DNA of 64,000 nt from Camillea tinctor (Eukaryota; Ascomycota; Sordariomycetes; Xylariales; Xylariaceae), in the NCBI GenBank assembly GCA_022578605.1, contig MU394091.1, positions 300,002 to 364,001 on the forward strand. The letters are read 5' to 3'. Positions within the stretch are counted from its first letter, which is position 1. Each line of letters opens with the position of its first letter. Position numbers and translations under genes: made by a program. This document shows positions 59,304 through 64,000 of the stretch, piece by piece. Below the pieces are notes generated by a model that searched no databases, had not been told where the DNA came from, and saw only the letters and a list, made by a program, of their open reading frames with translations.

Positions 59304-61164
59304 ATGCAGAATTACTCGACTATATCCAATGAGGGTAGCGCCTCAGCCGCGGGACCTGGGACATCTGGCGACATGACAAGGTGCGATATTCTGCATACCC
59401 CGGGAAGTGCAAATCGCAACAAGAAACTAATCCTTCATGTCGTCGAACTAGGCACAGGAGAGCACATGGCCGTCAGAAGGATGGGGGAGGCGGTGGGCAG
59501 GCCACTATGATCAGCAGCGTCATAAACCTGCTCAACACAAGTAGGTAGCCGTGTGTAAAGAAAGTATGCGCAGCGCTAACTTGAGCTACCTCGTAGTCGT
59601 GGGTGCCGGAACTCTGGCCATGCCTTCAGCCATGTCCCATTTCGGATTGACGTTGGGCATTATCGCCATGCTGTGGTCTGCGTTCACCTCTGCCTTCGGT
59701 CTTTATCTCCAATCGAGGTGTGCTCGATACCTCGATCGCGGTTCCTCGTCCTTCTTCGCCCTCTCGCAGATGACGTACCCTAACGCTGCTGTCATCTTTG
59801 ATGCTGCGATAGCTATCAAATGTTTTGGAGTCGGAGTATCTTACATGATCATCATTGGGGACCTGATGCCGGGCGTGGTAGTGGGCTTCGATGCCAGGGC
59901 CGCTGATATACCGTACTTGGTAGATCGGAACTTTTGGATCACGGTTTTCATGCTTGTCATCATACCCCTAAGCTTCCTACGACGGCTAGACTCGCTCAAG
60001 TATACCAGTATCGTAGCCCTTGTTGCTATCGGATATTTAATCGTACTGGTGGTATACCATTTCGCCACCGATCCCCTTGCTCCCAGGGAGAAGGTCAAGC
60101 TAGTAACCTGGGGCGGACCTGTGGAAGCGCTCGCTAGTCTCCCGGTGGTTATCTTTGCGTATACCTGCCACCAGAATATGTTTTCGATTCTCAACGAAAT
60201 CAGGGACTACACCCCTATGAGGTGAATTCCATCCTCTTCTGCTAAGTATGTATAAAGGGGCATTCTTGGCTAATAGATCGTATAGCATAATGGGGGTTAT
60301 TTCTTCCAGCATAGGCTCTGCTGCCGGTATTTATGTCCTAGTCGGTATTACTGGATACTTGACATTTGGCGATGATGTCACCGGTAATATCGTGTCCATG
60401 TGTAAGTGTCTATATGCCTACTCTCGAATTCGCCGTTGCTCACTTTGCGTCTTCTAGATCCTCCATCTATCGCGTCTACAATTGGAAAGGCAGCTATCGT
60501 TGTTCTCGTAACCTTCTCCATCCCCTTGCAGGTGCACCCCTGCCGCGCATCTGTCGATGCCGTGCTCAAGTGGCGGCCGAACGCAGGGTCCATCTCTCAG
60601 ATGCGAGCGAACTCGCCCGGCAGTCGACCACTTCTATCGTCCACTGCACGATCGGATCATGCTAATGCGCCCATGTCGGATGCTCGTTTCGCCTTCCTCA
60701 CTACCATTATCCTCGTACTGGCCTATATGACAGCACTTACAGTTTCTTCGCTAGAAAGGGTGCTGGCTTATGTTGGCTCTACGGGAAGCACCAGTATCAG
60801 CTTCATCCTTCCAGGTCTTTTCTACTATAAGATCTCAGATCCGGACTCTATCCATCAACAGCGCCTCACTAAGGAAGACGATGATGCGCTATCCCCGAAT
60901 GCGTCGGATTCCGAAGATGCCGACGACAATGAAGGTCTTTTAGGAGCGAGTGTGGCAAGCATTCGCAGTGCTGCTAGCGGAGCATCCAGCACTCGTAATA
61001 AGCCCAAGTCGCCCTGGCGTTGGCGCATGAAGTGGAGGTGGGACATGGAGCATATCAACCCTAATCATCTCCGACGGGCTGCGTTGGCTCTGAGCATATA
61101 TGGAGTCTGCGTCATGGTGGTATGTCTTACCATGAACGTGGTAGGGACTTATTCAACGCACTAG
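59304..61164 (+). CDS. Vacuolar amino-acid transporter (AVT5/6/7 type, AAAP family), 540 aa
   Basis: Five exons, 59304-59380, 59452-59540, 59597-60221, 60277-60401 and 60458-61164, splice in frame to 540 residues. The first helix is assembled across intron 2 as MISSVINLLNTIVGAGTLAM, the substrate-binding unwound helix typical of amino-acid/auxin permeases. Further landmarks are SRCARYLDRGSSSFFALSQM, FAYTCHQNMFSILNEIRDYT, GITGYLTFGDDVTGNIV and LQVHPCRASVDAVLKWR. About eleven helices, with an acidic Ser/Asp loop (DDDALSPNASDSEDADDNEG) before the last. Known role in yeast: proton-coupled export of amino acids from the vacuole. The first exon (MQNYSTISNEGSASAAG) is the least certain part. Intact. 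Confidence 0.88.
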
Positions 61165-61893
61165 TAATTCGCTTGGGCATGCTGTATCGGTTTTTTAAGG
61201 ACCATAGAGAGCGCGTACTGAGAAAGCACCTCCTTTGTCAAATTGGACCTTGATTCAACGTTTCAATATTCATTCATTTTATTTCCCGCGCATCGAAAGG
61301 AGTCTCGGGATGTTGTTTGTTATTATTATCATTATTACCGTACTTGTTTTGTTTATATAGCTATTTATATGTTGGGGCTCTTACAGCATGGTTCGGGGAG
61401 GGGGGAGAATGGTGGTTTCTGGGTTTCACAGCACAAGACGGGAAAATCAAATCAATTTGGAATATACTAGGTTATAAGCAATTTCGTCTTTCCTTACCTG
61501 GCGTATCTGGCTGTCTGGTAAACCCGGCAAAATCTGGCATGCTGTGATCCATGGATCTCCCGTGTTAGTCCCTGACTAATAACGATAGATCAGATATGAT
61601 ATCCCGGCTGACTGATATAGGGTGGCGGGGCAGTAAAACAGACAGCCCCACCATGAGTCCCGAAAAAAAGTTGAACTGATTATCAAGCAGAGCTGGATTG
61701 TCTTCTCTCTCTTATTCTCTTATTATCTTTCTACAATCCTGCGACAACCATCTTTCGCCAAATATAAGAGAACGAACGAATACTCACGATATTTAAGAGG
61801 TTCAATTACACCCTCAGAATTCTTACAATAACTTTTTCTTTTTTTCTTTTTAATTTTCCCTTATTATAGAACCAATCCTTATACCCCACTACC
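61165..61893. other. Tandem intergenic region
   Basis: 3' of AVT and promoter of the Sqt1-like gene. A pyrimidine-rich leader at 61831-61862 is just before the ATG. No other feature. Confidence 0.5.
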
Positions 61894-63378
61894 ATGTCTG
61901 CCCCTCACCAGGACGATATCGACGATGCGCCTCAAATGCTCGATGCCGACGATGCGCTCGAAGAGGTTGCCGACGGTGAGGGTGATATCGCCATGGACTC
62001 GGACGACGAACAGGAAGAGATAACCCTGCACAACGACAGCATAGCATACTTCGATGCGCATAAAGACTCCGTCTTCGCCATTGCCCAGCACCCCACCTTA
62101 CCAACCCTCATTGCGACTGGCGGTAGCGAAGGCGATGGAGACGATGCGCCAGGCAAGGGCTACGTTTTCGACACGAGCCCCGTAGTCGGCCGCCCCGTAC
62201 TCCCCCCGAGCTACAACTCAGACCCCTCGGCCCAGAACGAGCAGAAGAGCTTCGAGCTCAAGCCGCTATTCACCATCGACGGCCACAGCGACTCCATCAA
62301 TGCGCTCGCCTTCACCTATCCGCGCGGCGAGTTCCTCGTCTCCGCCGGCATGGACGGCCGGTTGCGCGCGTACCAGCTATCCATCAACGCCCACAACAAG
62401 CCCTCCTTCGCCTTCGTAGCCGAGTCCCAGGAGGTGCCCGAGATCAACTGGGTGGCCCCCTGCCCCTCCGACACATACCCCAACACCGTCGCCCTGGGCG
62501 CCTCCGACGGCTCCGTCTGGGTGTACACCATCGACCCGGCGGGCGACCCCGCGAACCCGCTGCAGATCGTGCAGAGCTACTTCCTGCACACCATGTCCTG
62601 CACGGCGGGCGCCTGGTCGCCCGACGGCCTGCTGCTCGCCACCGTCTCCGAGGACATGTCGCTGCAGGTGTGGGACGTCTGGGGCGAGGCCGCCGCCAAG
62701 GGCCTCACCAACGACAACGGCCAGACCGTGGTCTCGCTCACGGGCGAGGACCAGCGGTTCACCGTGGAAGGGGGCCTGTACTCGGTGGCCATCGACCCGA
62801 AGAGCTCGTTCGTGGCGGTCGGCGGCGCGGGCGGCGCCATCAAGATCGTGGGGCTGCCGCGCCTCGGGGGCGACGCCCAAGCCCCGGTGTCGAGCAAGCA
62901 GAGCAAAGCCAAGGCCAAGGGCGCCGAGGCGGGCGGCGCCCAGGGCGGCGCCATCCTCGCCGACCTGCACACCCAGAGCGACGGCATCGAGACGCTGAGC
63001 TTCTCGCCCTCCAACCCGCTGCTCGCGGCCGGCAGCGTCGACGGCAGCATCGCGGTGTACGACACGTCGCGGCGGTTCGCGGCCCGCCGCCACATCAAGG
63101 ACGCGCACGACGAGTTCAGCGTGGTGAAGGTCGAGTTCGTGCGCGGGCTCGGCGACGGCTGGCTGCTCACGAGCTGCGGCATGGACGGCGTGGTGCGCCG
63201 CTGGGACGTGCGCGGGTCGGCGGCTGCCGAGAGCAGTAATAGCAGTATGGTGAAGGAGTGGAGGGGCCATCGCGGGGACGGCGAGGGAGGCGGCGTGCTG
63301 GGGTTCGTGCAGGGGAGCACGGGCGAGAGAGTGGTTACCGCGGGGGATGACGGGGTGGTGCTGGTTTTTGAGGCGTAG
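61894..63378 (+). CDS. SQT1: WD40-repeat ribosome assembly chaperone, Sqt1/AAMP-like, 494 aa
   Basis: A single exon. The acidic N-terminus (about 50 residues, rich in Asp/Glu) and the following FDAHKDSVFAIAQHPTLPTL start an eight-bladed WD40 propeller with repeats such as DGHSDSINALAFTYPRGEFL, GMDGRLRAY, GASDGSVWVY, SEDMSLQVWDVWG, GSVDGSIAVYD and GMDGVVRRWDVRG. A low-complexity Lys/Ala/Gly insert (SKQSKAKAKGAEAGGAQGGA) sits between blades 6 and 7. Order and acidic tail match Sqt1/AAMP, the chaperone that captures nascent ribosomal protein uL16 (Rpl10) before 60S assembly in the cytoplasm. Coding GC is very high, giving long antisense frames that are not genes. The 5' leader is pyrimidine-rich, as in highly expressed genes. 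Confidence 0.88.
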   Translation: MSAPHQDDIDDAPQMLDADDALEEVADGEGDIAMDSDDEQEEITLHNDSIAYFDAHKDSVFAIAQHPTLPTLIATGGSEGDGDDAPGKGYVFDTSPVVGRPVLPPSYNSDPSAQNEQKSFELKPLFTIDGHSDSINALAFTYPRGEFLVSAGMDGRLRAYQLSINAHNKPSFAFVAESQEVPEINWVAPCPSDTYPNTVALGASDGSVWVYTIDPAGDPANPLQIVQSYFLHTMSCTAGAWSPDGLLLATVSEDMSLQVWDVWGEAAAKGLTNDNGQTVVSLTGEDQRFTVEGGLYSVAIDPKSSFVAVGGAGGAIKIVGLPRLGGDAQAPVSSKQSKAKAKGAEAGGAQGGAILADLHTQSDGIETLSFSPSNPLLAAGSVDGSIAVYDTSRRFAARRHIKDAHDEFSVVKVEFVRGLGDGWLLTSCGMDGVVRRWDVRGSAAAESSNSSMVKEWRGHRGDGEGGGVLGFVQGSTGERVVTAGDDGVVLVFEA

Positions 63379-63904
63379 GATGGGGAAATAGGGGAGGCGT
63401 TATGATAATGATGGAAATTAAAAAAGGGGTTAGCAACCTGATTCGATGGATTGCAGGGTTGGGACGAGAATAAAAGAGGGGAATATAGAAGACAATGAAA
63501 TCATCTTTTTTTTGTTCGAATAAATGGTTTTGTGATGGATGTGCAGTACTCTATGTCATTGAAGTGCCCCCCCCCCCCCTTCTTATCCCTGAATTCCAGT
63601 ATCAAGTTCACATAGACATAGTTCGCGACTGGTTCACTCCATTGACTAGGCAAGCATCTAGTTAGACAGAGGGAGAAAGAGCACGGTAAATATCAAGATT
63701 TCTATCTTTTTTTTCTCCTCCCAAGTTCAATGGACAAAACAATAACCTAATAAACCAGCTCCTGATATTATATAAATGCCATTGCGCCCTCTTGAAAATC
63801 TAGCCAAAAGCTATCAGTTCGTCTATCCTTCCTTTCCCCTCTCCTGATGTTACATAGAGCTTAGTATATGCACCAGACCCATTCCATACCTATACCCTTA
63901 TAGG

Positions 63905-63905
<1 letters not shown>
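63379..63905. other. 3' region of the Sqt1-like gene
   Basis: Includes an 11-nt C run near 63569. No gene seen. Confidence 0.5.
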
Positions 63906-63988
<83 letters not shown>

Positions 63989-64000
63989 CGGGGGGGGGGG
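63906..64000. repeat. Poly-G tract at window end (probable artefact)
   Basis: 95 bases that are all G except one C at 63989. Fungal telomeres are TTAGGG repeats, so this is not a telomere. Long pure G is typical of no-signal reads in two-colour sequencing extended into the assembly. Confidence 0.85.

Noticed and set aside
62377..63320. Long antisense open frames (up to 297 codons) opposite the Sqt1-like gene
   Set aside because: They arise from the very high third-position GC of the sense gene, have low-complexity His/Ala/Arg or Ser/Pro content, and no domain.
63906..64000. Telomere at the window end
   Set aside because: Pure G rather than TTAGGG repeats.
1..64000. CRISPR arrays, rRNA, bacterial-type operons or riboswitches
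   Set aside because: None seen; the intron structure is fungal and no regularly spaced direct repeats were found.

Overview
The window is nuclear DNA of a filamentous ascomycete (Pezizomycotina, most likely a Sordariomycete). The evidence is short GT-AG introns of about 50-70 nt with CTAAC/CTRAY-like branch sites in almost every gene, fungal-only families (Zn2Cys6 regulators, PTH11-like membrane proteins, highly reducing PKS, DASH subunit Spc19, RO-10, Sho1), and a degraded LTR repeat whose copies differ mainly by transitions, as repeat-induced point mutation would leave. I rebuilt the gene models by joining exons by hand; every spliced CDS I call intact keeps frame from ATG to stop.

Left part (1 to about 43 kb): an AT-rich, gene-poor accessory region built like a dispersed, partly dead secondary-metabolism locus. 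In order: the start of a Zn2Cys6 regulator running off the left edge (-); a complete MFS transporter (-); a highly reducing polyketide synthase pseudogene keeping only a KS stub plus ER, KR and ACP (-); a PTH11-like seven-helix protein (+); an alpha/beta hydrolase (+); a LaeA-like methyltransferase (-); a complete Zn2Cys6/fungal_trans regulator (-); a RidA-family protein (+); a short-chain dehydrogenase (-); a second PTH11-like protein (+); a UbiA-family membrane prenyltransferase or terpene cyclase (-); two coding-like relics I cannot name (32.6 and 35.1 kb); and a small unknown protein with a cysteine cluster (38.2 kb, -). Spacers of 1-5 kb separate them and hold a solo LTR with an exact target duplication, a second degraded copy, short hairpins and homopolymers.

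The most interesting signal is in the 2.6-kb spacer between the regulator at 15.2-17.8 kb and the RidA gene at 20.4 kb. It contains four near-identical 16-bp palindromes of the form CGG-N10-CCG, two on the regulator side and two on the RidA side. This is the expected shape of a binuclear zinc-cluster operator and suggests an autoregulated divergent regulon.

Right part (43.8 kb to end): a block with conserved housekeeping genes of higher coding GC: a phytanoyl-CoA dioxygenase-family protein (+), Spc19 (+), Sho1 (-), RO-10/dynactin p24-like (-), a vacuolar amino-acid transporter of the AVT type (+) and an Sqt1/AAMP-like WD40 ribosome-assembly chaperone (+). A spacer of about 7.4 kb with microsatellites lies between Sho1 and RO-10. 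The last 95 bases are almost pure G and look like a sequencing or assembly artefact.
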